DNA from: a bacterium
GTDB taxonomy: Bacteria; Desulfobacterota; JAPLJL01
NCBI GenBank assembly: GCA_028713675.1
Contig: JAQTNV010000009.1
Location: forward strand, 15,167-79,166
Direction of reading: 5' to 3'
DNA: 64,000 nucleotides
A program made the position numbers and the translations under genes. The notes beneath the pieces are model-generated. The model saw nothing but the letters and a program-made list of their open reading frames with translations, made no database searches and had not been told where the DNA came from. Of this stretch, positions 51,398 to 61,500 are shown piece after piece; the first letter of the stretch is position 1, and each line of letters opens with the position of its first letter.

Positions 51398-51873
51398 TCC
51401 GGGAACGTTTTGAACAGGTCCATGGATTTCTGGTCCACCTGGACCGGCCGGCCGGAGACGTTCAGGGCGCAGTGCTCGGTGAAGCCCTTGCAGACGATAT
51501 TGCCCGTTTCCGCGTGCGTCACGATGTAGTCAAATTTCACCTTGACCCGCCTCAGCTCCGCCGGGCGGGTATGGATCCACATCGGGTCGTCGTAATAGAG
51601 GGGCGAGTAGAAGTTGACCCCGAGCTCCACGATCGGGTAGACATACCCCGCCTCCTCCACCTTGCGGTAGGTGTAGCCCAGGTCCCGCATCAGGCTGGTC
51701 CGCCCGATCTCGAAATAGCGCAGGTAATTGGCGTGGTAGACCACCTGGGAACGGTCGGTGTCGGCGTAGAGCGGGCGGGCGAAGGCCCGGTGCCACACCA
51801 GCCCGGTGGTCCGGTCCCGGATGAATTGACCTTTCTTATCGATGACTTCGGGGCTGAATTTGGCAGGCCGCAT
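51394..51873 (-). CDS. Hot-dog fold thioesterase 2 (4HBT/YbgC-like)
   Basis: This 159-residue acyl-thioesterase has the active-site segment LYADTDRSQVVYHANYLRYF (catalytic-type Asp about residue 38), then FEIGRTSLMRDLGYTYRKVE. Relative to the thioesterase at 38.4 kb it has an N-terminal extension and different core, so it is not a recent duplicate. It lies 2 bp after a ketosynthase gene and overlaps the dehydratase-PPTase gene. It may release product or edit stalled chains. Confidence 0.9.
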   Translation of the reverse strand: MRPAKFSPEVIDKKGQFIRDRTTGLVWHRAFARPLYADTDRSQVVYHANYLRYFEIGRTSLMRDLGYTYRKVEEAGYVYPIVELGVNFYSPLYYDDPMWIHTRPAELRRVKVKFDYIVTHAETGNIVCKGFTEHCALNVSGRPVQVDQKSMDLFKTFPE

Positions 51874-51875
51874 TG

Positions 51876-53141
51876 TTACATTCCTTTCAGTACAACACTA
51901 CAATTTGTTCCGCCGAATCCGAACGCGTTCGATATCGCTATTTCATAATTCTGCCTGCGGGCTTCGTTCGGCACCACATCGATGTCGCCCAGCTCCGGGT
52001 CGGGAATATAATTGATCGTCGGCAGGATAATCCCCTGGCGCATTCCTTCGATGGTCAGGGCGGCCTCGATCGCGGCCGTTCCGCCCAGGGTGTGCCCCAG
52101 CTGGGATTTGTTGGAGGAAATCGGGATCCTGCAAAGCTGACTTCCGAAGACTTCCCGCAGGCAGGCGATCTCGCAGGTGTCGCCTTTGGAAGTCGAGGTC
52201 CCGTGCGCGTTGATGTACTGGATATCTTCTTTCGCCAGTCCCGCGTCCTCAATGGCTTCCCGGATGGCCCTGACCACCGTGGGAATATTGGGAGAGGTGT
52301 AATGATGGGCGTCCGAGGTCCAGCCCACCCCCATGACCTGGGCGCGGGGGGTCAGCCCGTAGACCGGGACCATCTCGTCCGCCGCCAGCACCATCACCCC
52401 GGCTCCCTCGGAAAGCACGAAGCCCTTCCGGTCCTTGCTGAAGGGCCGGGAGGCCTGGGCGGGGTCGTTGAAGGCCCGGTCCTTGGGAGTGACTTTGATC
52501 GTCGCGTTCATGTTCGCGAAACCGTGGATCAGTTCCGGCAGGATGGGCGTATCCACGCCCCCGACCAGGGCGAAATCGATGTCGCCGTCCCGGATCATCC
52601 TCGCCCCGATGCCCAGGGCGTGGTTCCCCGAGGCGCAGGCCCCCTGGGGCGAGAAAATCGGCCCGGTGAATCCCAGGAGCATGCCGGCCTTGCCGGAAGG
52701 GATATTGGCGCACAGGTTCGGCAGGAGAAAATTGCTGACCCGGAGCGGCCCCCGGTCGCGCAGGTTCTGCATCGCGATCCGGTAGGCGTCATGCCCGTTC
52801 AGGGAGGAGCCGATCAGGCAGGCCGTCCGGGGCGCCACTTCGCTGACCATTTCCAGCCCGGCATGCGCCAGGGCGTCCTGGCAGACCGCCATGGTCACGG
52901 CGATGAACATGGCGTTCCAGTGCTTGGCCTCCCGGTCGTCCATGAAATCCAGCGTCTTGGGATCCCAGTCGGGAATCTCGCCCACCACGTTGCACACCGA
53001 ATCGACTTCGCACCTGGTGACCTTCCGGAACCCCGCTTCCCCCTTCACCATCCGCTTCCAGGTGGTTTCAAATTTCATGCCCAGCGGGGTGGCGGCGGCG
53101 TACCCGACCACATATACCTGACGGTTTTTTGGCGCCTTCAT
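51876..53141 (-). CDS. Beta-ketoacyl-ACP synthase (FabF-like)
   Basis: This 421-residue ketosynthase has the complete triad: GACASGNHALGIGARMIRDG (Cys), YINAHGTSTSKGDTCEI (His) and NKSQLGHTLGGTAAIEA (His). The N-terminus (RQVYVVGYAAATPLGMKFET) departs from housekeeping FabF. It forms a tight pair with the next ketosynthase gene (1 bp apart), hinting at a heterodimer. Both resemble the KS proteins of aryl-polyene and related clusters. Confidence 0.9.
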   Translation of the reverse strand: MKAPKNRQVYVVGYAAATPLGMKFETTWKRMVKGEAGFRKVTRCEVDSVCNVVGEIPDWDPKTLDFMDDREAKHWNAMFIAVTMAVCQDALAHAGLEMVSEVAPRTACLIGSSLNGHDAYRIAMQNLRDRGPLRVSNFLLPNLCANIPSGKAGMLLGFTGPIFSPQGACASGNHALGIGARMIRDGDIDFALVGGVDTPILPELIHGFANMNATIKVTPKDRAFNDPAQASRPFSKDRKGFVLSEGAGVMVLAADEMVPVYGLTPRAQVMGVGWTSDAHHYTSPNIPTVVRAIREAIEDAGLAKEDIQYINAHGTSTSKGDTCEIACLREVFGSQLCRIPISSNKSQLGHTLGGTAAIEAALTIEGMRQGIILPTINYIPDPELGDIDVVPNEARRQNYEIAISNAFGFGGTNCSVVLKGM

Positions 53142-53142
53142 A

Positions 53143-54390
53143 TCAGGATACCCTGCGAAAAACTATGCACGCGTTGCATCCGCCGAATCCGAACGCGTTT
53201 TTGAGGACAAATTCCTGTTTCAATCTTCTCGCTCCTTCCGGCACGCAATCCAGGGGGAGATCCGGGTCGGGCAGGTAATTGATGGTGGGCAGGGCCGTTT
53301 CCCGGAGCATCCCTTCCATCGCGAAAATGGACTCCAGCGCGCTCGAGGCGCCCATCGCGTGCCCGAGCTGGGACTTGTTGGCGCTGACCGGCGGGATCCG
53401 CGCGCCGAAGACCTCCCGGAGCGCCTGGTGCTCCGCCTGGTCGCCGACCTTGGTGGAGGCGGCGTGGGCGTTGACCGCCTGGATGTCGGCCGGGGAAATC
53501 CCGGCCCGGCTGACCGCTCTTTTCATGCACTCCGCGATCGTGTCCTCCCGGGGCGCGGTGTAATGGTAGGCGTCGGCGTTCATCGCCCAGCCGGCCATTT
53601 CGATTTTGTAATCGAGCCCGTGGGCCTTTGCGAATTCCCGGGTGGCCAGGATAATGCAGCCGGCGCCTTCGGAGATGACAAAACCCCTCCGGTCCCGGGA
53701 AAACGGGCGGCTCGCCTTTTCGGGGGCTTCCGGTTTGTCCGGTTTTGACCGGTAGGCGCCGTTCATGGTGGCGAACCCCGCCACGATCGGCTCGACCAGC
53801 GGAAAATCCACCGCCCCGCAGACCGCCAGGTCGGCCATCCCCTCCTTCAGGAACATCGCCCCCAGGATCATCGAGGTGGTGCCGGTGGCGCAGGCCGCCA
53901 CCGAGGTGACGATCGGGCCCGTGGCGTTGATCAGCATGGAAATCTTGCCGCCGGCCATGTTCACGCAGGAATTGGGGTTCACCGAGGGGGCCGGCATTTT
54001 GCCTTTGGCCACCAGGTTGCGGTCGGCCGCGAGGACGGCGTCCAGTCCGCCGATGGCGGTGCTGAACGTGGTGGCGACCCGGGGGGACAGCTCGGGGGTG
54101 ATCTCCAGGCCGGTTTTCGAGAGGGCCCGGTGGACCACGACCATGCTGTGCCCGAAAATGGGGGAGGTCCAGAGCGCCATTTTCCGGGGGGAGAGGAAGG
54201 GGAACGGCTTGGGATCAAGCTCCGCCACCTGGCCGGCGATCTCCACCGGGAAATCCTCGCGCAACGGAAACCGGGTCAGCCGGCCGATCCCGCTCCCCCC
54301 GGCGGCGGCCTTCTCCCACTGGGTTTCCAGGGTGGCCCCCAGGGCGGATAGCGCATCGTAAGAAATCACCACGGGTCTGAATGAATTCAA
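53143..54390 (-). CDS. Beta-ketoacyl-ACP synthase (FabF-like)
   Basis: This 415-residue ketosynthase has active Cys in VAACATGTTSMILGAMF, the first His in AVNAHAASTKVGDQAEH (HAAST instead of HGTGT) and the second in KSQLGHAMGASSALES. It ends FGFGGCNACIVFRR. All catalytic residues are present. It lies 28 bp downstream of a radical SAM gene and 1 bp upstream of the other ketosynthase, all in one direction, so it is part of a seven-gene operon. Which chain condensation it performs is unknown. Confidence 0.9.
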   Translation of the reverse strand: MNSFRPVVISYDALSALGATLETQWEKAAAGGSGIGRLTRFPLREDFPVEIAGQVAELDPKPFPFLSPRKMALWTSPIFGHSMVVVHRALSKTGLEITPELSPRVATTFSTAIGGLDAVLAADRNLVAKGKMPAPSVNPNSCVNMAGGKISMLINATGPIVTSVAACATGTTSMILGAMFLKEGMADLAVCGAVDFPLVEPIVAGFATMNGAYRSKPDKPEAPEKASRPFSRDRRGFVISEGAGCIILATREFAKAHGLDYKIEMAGWAMNADAYHYTAPREDTIAECMKRAVSRAGISPADIQAVNAHAASTKVGDQAEHQALREVFGARIPPVSANKSQLGHAMGASSALESIFAMEGMLRETALPTINYLPDPDLPLDCVPEGARRLKQEFVLKNAFGFGGCNACIVFRRVS

Positions 54391-54418
54391 TGTCCTGGAT
54401 TGTTAAAAAGGATGAATC

Positions 54419-55420
54419 TTACCAAGGTATAAATCTGTATAATTTGGCGAACATCTCGTATACCTCGACCCAGTTTTTAAAGTCCGCCGAGCTGCGCATG
54501 TGCTCCCTTTTGTTGACCATCACCCAGCTCATGTGCGCGGCGCCGTCCTTGCACTTGGTGCAGTCCCGGGTTTCCGAAGTGCAGCACCGGTGCATCGTCT
54601 CCAAATCGGCGGCCCACCTGATGAAGCGGATCAGGTGCCGGGGCTGGGGATCACGTTTGTCGATGGGTTCCGTCACCGAGGGGCACTCGTTCCAGCCCCA
54701 GGTGCGGTCCAGCATTTTTCCCGTGGTGATGATCTGGTGGTAATACTTGGAGGAGATGACCGTGTCGGGGTATTGGTCCATCAGCCCGTCCATCTCCTGG
54801 CGCACCGCGGTCATCAGCTCCGGGGTCCAGACAAACCCGGGCGCGTCTTCGTCATTGGAAAACAGCTGGAAATGGACCTTCAGGCCGGCGTTTTTAAGCT
54901 TTTTCACCACCCGCTCGACCCTTCCGGTGCCGACCTGCTGGGGGATGATGGTGTGCAGGTAATAAGTATATTGGTCGCCTTCGTAATTTTTCAGCGTCAG
55001 GCTGAGGGTGTCCTTGCCCCGGAGCACCTTTTCGGCTTCCTCGTCCCCCCAGAGCGAAACCCCCACCATCATGTCCGGGAAAACGTCGCGCGGCACCTTG
55101 ATCAGCCCGTTGGTGGCGCAGAACGTGGGCAGGCGGTCGTAAAACGCTTTCACCCGGTCGAAAAAGAGGGTGGGCTCGCCGCCGATCAGGATCGCGAGGT
55201 TTACGCCCCGTTCCTTTTCCCGGTCGATGAACTCCGCCCATTTTGTTACATCCTTCTCTTCCTTGACATCCTGTTCCCCGGACGAGAAAAAGAAGCAGCC
55301 CTTGCAGCGCAGGTTGCACTTGTTGGTCACATCGTAGATGGAGCTCCGGATATTGAGCTTCGAGATCCGCGTGTAACGCTCGTGGTCTTCTTTGTTCAGC
55401 AGCGAACTGATCGTTTTCAT
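54419..55420 (-). CDS. Radical SAM enzyme (CxxxCxxC) with extra C-terminal cysteine motif, paralogue A
   Basis: This 333-residue radical SAM protein binds a [4Fe-4S] cluster through VTNKCNLRCKGCFFF (about residue 36-43) and has the SAM-binding GGEP motif in LAILIGGEPTLFF. Near the C-terminus, MHRCCTSETRDCTKCKDG (about residue 276) offers four cysteines that could hold an auxiliary cluster. It is clearly a paralogue of the enzyme at 56057-57151. Such architecture is shared by HpnH-like and peptide-modifying enzymes; the real substrate is unknown. Its operon also encodes two ketosynthases, a thioesterase and a PPTase, so it probably works on the cluster product. Confidence 0.83.
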   Translation of the reverse strand: MKTISSLLNKEDHERYTRISKLNIRSSIYDVTNKCNLRCKGCFFFSSGEQDVKEEKDVTKWAEFIDREKERGVNLAILIGGEPTLFFDRVKAFYDRLPTFCATNGLIKVPRDVFPDMMVGVSLWGDEEAEKVLRGKDTLSLTLKNYEGDQYTYYLHTIIPQQVGTGRVERVVKKLKNAGLKVHFQLFSNDEDAPGFVWTPELMTAVRQEMDGLMDQYPDTVISSKYYHQIITTGKMLDRTWGWNECPSVTEPIDKRDPQPRHLIRFIRWAADLETMHRCCTSETRDCTKCKDGAAHMSWVMVNKREHMRSSADFKNWVEVYEMFAKLYRFIPW

Positions 55421-55432
55421 CCTGTCCCTGGC

Positions 55433-56047
55433 TTAGCGTTTCCGGCTCGAGACCTCCAGGAACGCCTTCTTGAATTCCTTGTCCAGCAGGACCTGTTCGA
55501 CCATTTTGTCAATCATTTTGTAGGCCCGGGGCACCAGGGCATCGGCCGCATTGGGATCCGTGGGGTCTTCGCTAACCTTATATCCCTTGAGAAAAACTTT
55601 TTCCCCGCCTTTTTGCAGCTGCACGTCATAGGAAAATTCCTGGTCCGTGATTGAATTCAGGGTAATATCCATCTCCGGTACATTTTCGGGCGGTTCGTTC
55701 TCGTAAACATTCATGCCGGCCTTCTGCAGCGCCTTCTGGAGGCAGTACCAGAAATAAGATTGGAGGGTAGGCCAGGCCTCATAGCCGATCGATTGGTTCG
55801 GACTGTAGTAATACCAGGTCGTCGTGTTATCAGCCTTGTTTTCGATCGTGGCGAGTAAGACCGACCGGCCCTCGTAGGCCGCGAACTGGTTGCTCAGCGA
55901 CGGCAGATACTCTTCCTGATTGAGCTTGACCCAGGTGCCCCGGTGGCAGCCCGTGAGCATGATGATCCCCCCGAGGACAATCAGAAGGGCCGCGGTCCGA
56001 ATCCCGCGGCTTTCAGAGAGACTGCGATACATTCGTTTTGTTTTCAT
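55433..56047 (-). CDS. Putative lipoprotein between two radical SAM genes
   Basis: The 204-residue protein has an N-terminal signal with a good lipobox (IIMLTGC, Cys about residue 34). A mixed alpha/beta soluble domain follows, with SVLLATIENKADNTTTWYYY and a helical C-terminus (YKMIDKMVEQVLLDKEFKKA). I do not recognise the family; a loose resemblance to transport-associated lipoproteins (an FYCLQKALQKAGMNV-like segment) is only an impression. It lies 12 and 9 bp from the flanking radical SAM genes, so it belongs to the biosynthetic operon and could help export or anchor the product. Confidence 0.7.
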   Translation of the reverse strand: MKTKRMYRSLSESRGIRTAALLIVLGGIIMLTGCHRGTWVKLNQEEYLPSLSNQFAAYEGRSVLLATIENKADNTTTWYYYSPNQSIGYEAWPTLQSYFWYCLQKALQKAGMNVYENEPPENVPEMDITLNSITDQEFSYDVQLQKGGEKVFLKGYKVSEDPTDPNAADALVPRAYKMIDKMVEQVLLDKEFKKAFLEVSSRKR

Positions 56048-56056
56048 GATTTCCTC

Positions 56057-57151
56057 CTAATCTAAAGTGAACCCTGGAGCGGGTTCGGAATGTTTACACA
56101 GGTTCTTTCCCTTGTCGTAACCCATGACCCAGACGGCCAGATAGGTGTCGACATAATCCAGCCAGGATTTGAAGATATCCGGGTTGCCGGTATGCCGGTA
56201 CAACCGGGCGGTCACCACCGCGCTCCCCGAGGCGTAATGCCGGCAATCCTCGCAATCGGTGTCCGGGACACAGCAGGAAGCGCTCCGGTCCCAGGTGAGA
56301 TCGGCGCGGTACTGCCGGAAGGAGCGGCCCAGGCCGACCGCCTTCGAAGGGTTCATCCGCGGATACGAGCATTTATACAGTTTGTGCAGACCCTGTCCGC
56401 TGGTATGCGCGACCGCGCTGTAAGGGGAAAAAAGCACGTGTTCGGGATACTCCGTCAGCAGGTCAACCATCGCCCGGCGGGTCTGCGCCAGGGTTTCCGG
56501 GGTGTGCCGCAGTTCCCCGGTATAACCGACCGGCGCCGAGAAGACATTGAAGGTCACCTTGCAGTTGTTTTTCGCGAGTGTTTTTACCACATCATAGGTT
56601 TCCGGGATATTGGCCCGGCAGAAGGTGTAGACGAATACGGCCCGGGGATCACCCTGGTAATTCTCGATTTGTTTGGGCATCAGGTTTTTTACTTTCCGCA
56701 CGCGGGCGCTGGTTTCGTCGTTCCCCCACACGGAAACATGGATCTTGTAACCGACCGATTTCGCGATGTGTTTGAAGCCGTTTGAGGCGATGCATCCGGG
56801 GTTTATCTCGTCAAAGCAGGCCTGCAGGCTTTCCGGCACCAGCGCCGGTTCCGCCCCGGCCAGGACCACGTAGGTGATCCCCCTGGCCTTCTCTTCCTTC
56901 ATCAGCTTGTGCCAGGCCTCCGGGTCGCGGTTTTCCTGGGCGAACTGTTTCCCCCCGCTGTAATAATAGCACCCATCGCACTTTATGTTACACCTGTTGG
57001 TCATGTCATAAGTGGACTCGCGCAGGAAAAAGTATTTGCGGACTTTTTCCCAGCGTTCCAGGATGTTAGGGTCTTCCAGAAGTTCGGAAAACTTCCACTT
57101 GGAGCTGAGTTCTCTTTCCACTGCCTCGAGTTTGGCCGGCGATCTCTTCAT
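56057..57151 (-). CDS. Radical SAM enzyme (CxxxCxxC) with extra C-terminal cysteine motif, paralogue B
   Basis: This 364-residue radical SAM protein has its iron-sulphur motif in TNRCNIKCDGCYYYSGGK (about residue 53) and a GAEP motif in VVLAGAEPALVPE. A C-terminal group SASCCVPDTDCEDCRHYASG (about residue 294) matches the CC-x-C-xx-C pattern of paralogue A. It is the first gene of the operon and has a promoter with a consensus -35 box upstream. The pair may act in succession or as a heterodimer on one substrate. It could be an acyl-chain or lipid head-group modifying enzyme, but no direct evidence distinguishes these. Confidence 0.83.
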   Translation of the reverse strand: MKRSPAKLEAVERELSSKWKFSELLEDPNILERWEKVRKYFFLRESTYDMTNRCNIKCDGCYYYSGGKQFAQENRDPEAWHKLMKEEKARGITYVVLAGAEPALVPESLQACFDEINPGCIASNGFKHIAKSVGYKIHVSVWGNDETSARVRKVKNLMPKQIENYQGDPRAVFVYTFCRANIPETYDVVKTLAKNNCKVTFNVFSAPVGYTGELRHTPETLAQTRRAMVDLLTEYPEHVLFSPYSAVAHTSGQGLHKLYKCSYPRMNPSKAVGLGRSFRQYRADLTWDRSASCCVPDTDCEDCRHYASGSAVVTARLYRHTGNPDIFKSWLDYVDTYLAVWVMGYDKGKNLCKHSEPAPGFTLD

Positions 57152-57185
57152 TTTTATTATCTTTGACCCTTTTAAATAACTGGTT

Positions 57186-57215
57186 ATATTAGCGTCGATT
57201 TTTCTCTTATGTCAA
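57186..57215 (-). promoter_or_regulatory. Promoter of the radical SAM-ketosynthase operon
   Basis: On the minus strand a consensus TTGACA (57215-57210), an 18-bp spacer and TAATAT (57191-57186) lie 34 bp before the ATG at 57151. Confidence 0.7.
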
Positions 57216-57662
57216 GTATCTTCGCCCCCGGGCGGACCGGTTTTGGTTGGGCTAATTGGTTGAATTTTTTGCATATTTCGGACTGTCTTCCCGGTCATTC
57301 CGGAAACGGCTTTTCCGCATTCAAACTTTGAACCGTGAACCTATTTCGTCTATCTGGTCTATCTGGTCTATCTAGTCTATTTGGTTTATCTGGTTTCTTT
57401 AGTTTTACTGCCTACTGCCTACTGCTTACTGCTTACTGTTTGTCTGGTCTGTCTGGTCTATCTCCATCGCAGAGGGCAGAGGGCATAGGGCATAGAGCTC
57501 AGAACATTTATCTGGTTTTTTCAGTTCTTTCAACCCTGAACCGTGAACCTGATAGCCTTATATATATAATGATACATTGGCCCCGGATTTTTTGAGACCT
57601 TAACATCCGGCGGAATCCGTGCTATTGCTTATCCACCCTGTCCGTTTTTTCAAAAAAGTCCA
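57216..57662. repeat. Repeat-filled gap before the GT2 gene
   Basis: 57346-57400 is GTCTATCTG 9-mers, 57400-57440 is TACTGCC/TACTGCT heptamers, and 57470-57500 is GGGCATAGGGCATAG. No gene is seen. Confidence 0.65.
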
Positions 57663-58433
57663 ATGCCGGCAGACAACAGAACCGAAACCAGGCCTTCCCC
57701 CCGGAACCCTTCCGCCCCGCGCTTTGCCGTCATCATTCCCGTTTTCAATCACGCCGCCAAAGTGGCGGATGTCCTGGGCCGGGCGGCCGCGCTCGGCTTC
57801 CCGGTTTTCGTGATCGATGACGGCTCGACCGATGCCACGGCGGAGGAACTGAAACGCCTCGCGGGGGAAAACCGCGGGATCACGCTGCTCCGCCACCCGG
57901 AAAATCTCGGCAAGGGAGCGGCCCTGCTCACGGGAATGCGGGCGGCGGCGGCCGCCGCCGATTTCGCCGTCACCATCGATGGCGACGGCCAGCACGATCC
58001 CGCGCAGGCCGCGGACCTGGTGCGGGCGATCCCGGAGGGGGACAGGCCGCTGGTGGTCGGCTGCCGCGCGGGGATGCTTTCGGACCGGCGCATTCACTGG
58101 ACCCGGCGGTTCGGCCGCAAATTTTCGAATTTCTGGGTCCGGGTTTCCGGGGGGCCGCGGGTTTCCGATTCCCAGAGCGGTTTCCGGATCTACCCGCTCC
58201 CGGAAACGCTGGCGCTTCCGGCCCGGGGGCGGCGCTACGACTTCGAAGTCGAAGTCCTGGTGCTGGCGCACCGCCGGGGCATCCCGGTCCGGGAAGTCCC
58301 CATCTCGGTTCATTACCCGAAACGGGCTGCCTACGTCACCCATTTCCGCCCATTTGTTGATTTCTGCCGAAATGGTATCGTTTTCACCAGACTGATCGCG
58401 TCCCGGATTTTGTCTCTTTTCACCTTAAAATGA
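57663..58433 (+). CDS. Glycosyltransferase family 2 (dolichyl-phosphate mannose synthase-like)
   Basis: This 256-residue GT-A fold enzyme starts FAVIIPVFNHAAKVADVL, with nucleotide-binding VIDDGSTDAT and metal-binding DGDGQHDP (about residue 103). The acceptor-side segment is SDSQSGFRIYPLPET. These match DPMS/ArnC-like enzymes, which move a sugar from a nucleotide to a lipid carrier. Aryl-polyene clusters often contain such a GT2. No C-terminal membrane helices are seen, so it is probably soluble or peripheral. It lies 142 bp ahead of the exporter gene, separated by hairpin repeats. Confidence 0.87.
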   Translation: MPADNRTETRPSPRNPSAPRFAVIIPVFNHAAKVADVLGRAAALGFPVFVIDDGSTDATAEELKRLAGENRGITLLRHPENLGKGAALLTGMRAAAAAADFAVTIDGDGQHDPAQAADLVRAIPEGDRPLVVGCRAGMLSDRRIHWTRRFGRKFSNFWVRVSGGPRVSDSQSGFRIYPLPETLALPARGRRYDFEVEVLVLAHRRGIPVREVPISVHYPKRAAYVTHFRPFVDFCRNGIVFTRLIASRILSLFTLK

Positions 58434-58455
58434 TTCGATCATTTTAAAATATTAT

Positions 58456-58554
58456 GTAGTTGCCCGATTTATCGGGCGGGGTTAAAGCGCCTCATATATG
58501 TAGTTGCCCGATTTATCGGGCGAGGTTAAAAGCGCCGATGAATCGGCAAACTAC
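58456..58554. repeat. Two tandem GTAGTTGCCCGATTTATCGG units
   Basis: The ~44-bp unit occurs at 58456-58499 and 58500-58543. Each has a CCCGATTTATCGGG hairpin, and the second is closed by an inverted GCCGATGAATCGGCAAACTA segment. It lies just upstream of the exporter gene. Confidence 0.7.
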
Positions 58555-58575
58555 AAAGCAAACCTGATTATATAA

Positions 58576-61500
58576 ATGTCAACGAACGGCAAACCCACCG
58601 GAACCGTGATCCGGGTCAGGGCGATCGTCATCACCCTGATCGCCCTGGCGCTGATGATCTACGTCGGGGCCAGGCGCCTTTCCTTCGAGACCAATCTCCT
58701 TCCCTCCCTCCCCCAAAACGACCCGGCGATGGCGGACGCGCATTACGTCCTCGAGCATTACCCGATCCTGGACCAGGTGGCGGTGGACCTGGGCCTCGAG
58801 GGCGGCGAGCCGGACCGCGAGCTCCTGGTCCGGGCGGCCGCGCGCCTGGAGGAAGGCATGGAGCAAAGCGGCCTGTTCCAGACCGTCGGTTCCGCCCGGC
58901 TCTTTACCGCTTTCGCTTCCTACCATCAGACGGTGATCGGGAATCTGCCGGCCTTCTTCTCCCGGGAGGAACTGGAAACCCGGGTCGCCCCCCTGCTCGC
59001 CAGGGACCGGATCGATTCCGCGCTGGCCGAAAACCTGGCCCTGCTCGGCGGGCTTGAGGGCACGGGCCAGGCCGAGGTCATTTCCCGGGACCCGCTCGGC
59101 CTCCGCTTCCTCGTCCTCGAGCGCCTCGGCCGGTTCCTCCCGGAGAGCAACGCCACGCTCTACCGGCAGCGCCCGTTCAGCGCGGACGGCCGGCACGTGC
59201 TGGTCACCGGCCGGCTGGCCGGTTCCGGCCTGGACGCCCGGGTCGCCCTCCGGGTGAACGAGCTCATGTCCTCCCTCGCCGTAAAAATCCCCGCGGAGTT
59301 CCCGCCCGCTGGTGGCCGCCTCCAGGTCACGCCGGTCGGCTCCTTCCGGGCGAGCGTGGAGAATGAAAGCTACGTCAAGTCCGACACCGCGCGCGCCATC
59401 CTGATCTCCACCCTCGGCATCGCCCTCCTCCTGCTCCTGGCCTTTCCGCGCCCCCTGCTCGGCCTGGCCTCCCTGATCCCGGCCTTCATGGGGACCGCCG
59501 CCGCGCTTTTCCTCCTCGCGGTCTTCTTCGGGAAAGTCTCGCTGATCGCGGTCGGCTTCGGCGGCGCCATCATCTCCCTGACCGTGGATTACGGCATCGC
59601 CTACATGCTCTTCCTCGACCGCCCCCGGGCCTCCTCGGGCCGGGAGGCCTCCCGGGAAATCTGGTTCCCGGGGCTCTTCGGCTGCCTGACCACCATCGGG
59701 GCGTTCCTGGCTTTGTATCTGATCGATTTCAAGGTCCTGAAGGAGCTCGGGCTTTTCGCTTCCCTGGGAGTGGCGTTTTCCTTCATTTTTGTCGTCGCGG
59801 TTTTTCCCCGGATCTTCCAGTCCCTCCGGCCGGCCCGGCGGCGCGCGTTCATCCCGCTGGATAAAATCGGGAACTTCATGGTGACCTCCGGCGGCTGGCC
59901 CATGTTTTACCTCCTGATCGGCCTGATGATTGTCCTCTTTTTCTTTGCCCGTCCGAATTTCACGACCGACCTGGAATCGCTCAACACGGTCTCCCCGGAA
60001 ACCGTCGCGGCCGAGAACCTGGTCAAAAAAATCTGGGGCGACCTCTCCGCCCGGATCTATATCCTGACCGAGGGGGACTCGGCCGCCGGGCTCCAGCGGA
60101 ACGCCGATGCCGTCTCGGCCGGGCTCGCGCCGCTCCAGGCCCAAAACGCCATCGCCTCGTTCGCGAACCTTTCCGGCCTTTTCCCGGGCCGGGAGATGGC
60201 GGAAAAGAACCTCGCGGCCTGGCGCGCCTTCTGGACCGGGCCGCGGACCCGACAGCTGGCCCGGGACTTGCGGGTTTCGGCGGCCGCGCGGGGTTTCACC
60301 CCGGACGCCTTTTCCGGTTTCCTTAAAACCGTCGGCGATCCGGACCCCGGCCCGGTGGCGGTCCCCGCGGAGATGTTCGGCCTGCTCGGCATCTCGCCGA
60401 ACCGCGGGAGCGGCCGCCTGATGTTCCTGGCGTCGGTCACCCCCGGCCCCGCCTACGACCCGAAAAGCCTCTTCGGGGTTTTACACCGCCTGCCCTCGAG
60501 CCGGATGCTCGACCCGCGCTGGTTCACCCGGAGTCTTTCGGAATACCTCGGGGCAAGCTGGGCCAAAATGTTCCTGCTCCTGGGCATCGGTCTCCTGGTC
60601 ATCCTGTTCTTTCATCTCCTGGACCTCCGGCTGATCCTGATCGCCCTCCTGCCGACCGCTTTCGCCTTCATCTGCACGCTCGCCACGCTGAACCTCCTCC
60701 ACTACCCCCTGGGCATCTCGAGCATCATGCTCGCGGTCGTGATTTTCGGGATCGGCACCGATTACGCGTCTTTTTTCATCTGCTTTCACCAGCGCTACCT
60801 CGACGAACTGCACCCCACCTACGTCACGACCCGGAGCGCCATGCTCCTGACCTCGATCGCGACCATCATCGGTCTCGGGGCCCTTTGCTTCGCCCGGCAC
60901 AAGCTTTTGCAGGGCATCGGCCTGACCACCTCCCTGGCCGTCGCCTTTTCCCTCTTCGGGACTTTTTTCCTTCTGCCCCCGCTCCTCCGGAAGGTCCTGG
61001 CCGAGCGGCCGTTCCGCGCGGAACCGGTCACGGCCGGCTCTCCCCGGCATCACCGCCTGGTGCGGGAACGCTACGCCCGCCTGACCCCCTACGTCCGGCT
61101 CTTCGCCCGCTTCAAGCTGAAATTCGATCCCATGTTCCCGCGGCTGGCTGATTTTGTGCCGCCCTCCGGCCGCCTGCTCGATGTGGGCTGCGGCTACGGG
61201 GTCCAGGCCGCCTGGCTCCTGACCCTGCGTCCCGGGCTCTCCGTCGTGGGCCTCGATCCCGACCCGGACCGCGCCCGGGTCACCCGGCGCGTGGCCGGCC
61301 GGCGCGGGGAGATCTTCGAAGGGGCCGCGCCGAATCTGCCGGCGGCGTCCGCGCCCTTCGACGGCGTGCTCCTGGTCGACATCATTCATTACCTCACCGA
61401 TGAGGAATTGACGCTCACGCTGCGGCAGATCCGCTCGCAGCTGTCCCCCGGGGGGCGGCTCGTCATCCGGGCCACCGTCCCGACCGCCAAGCGCTTCACC

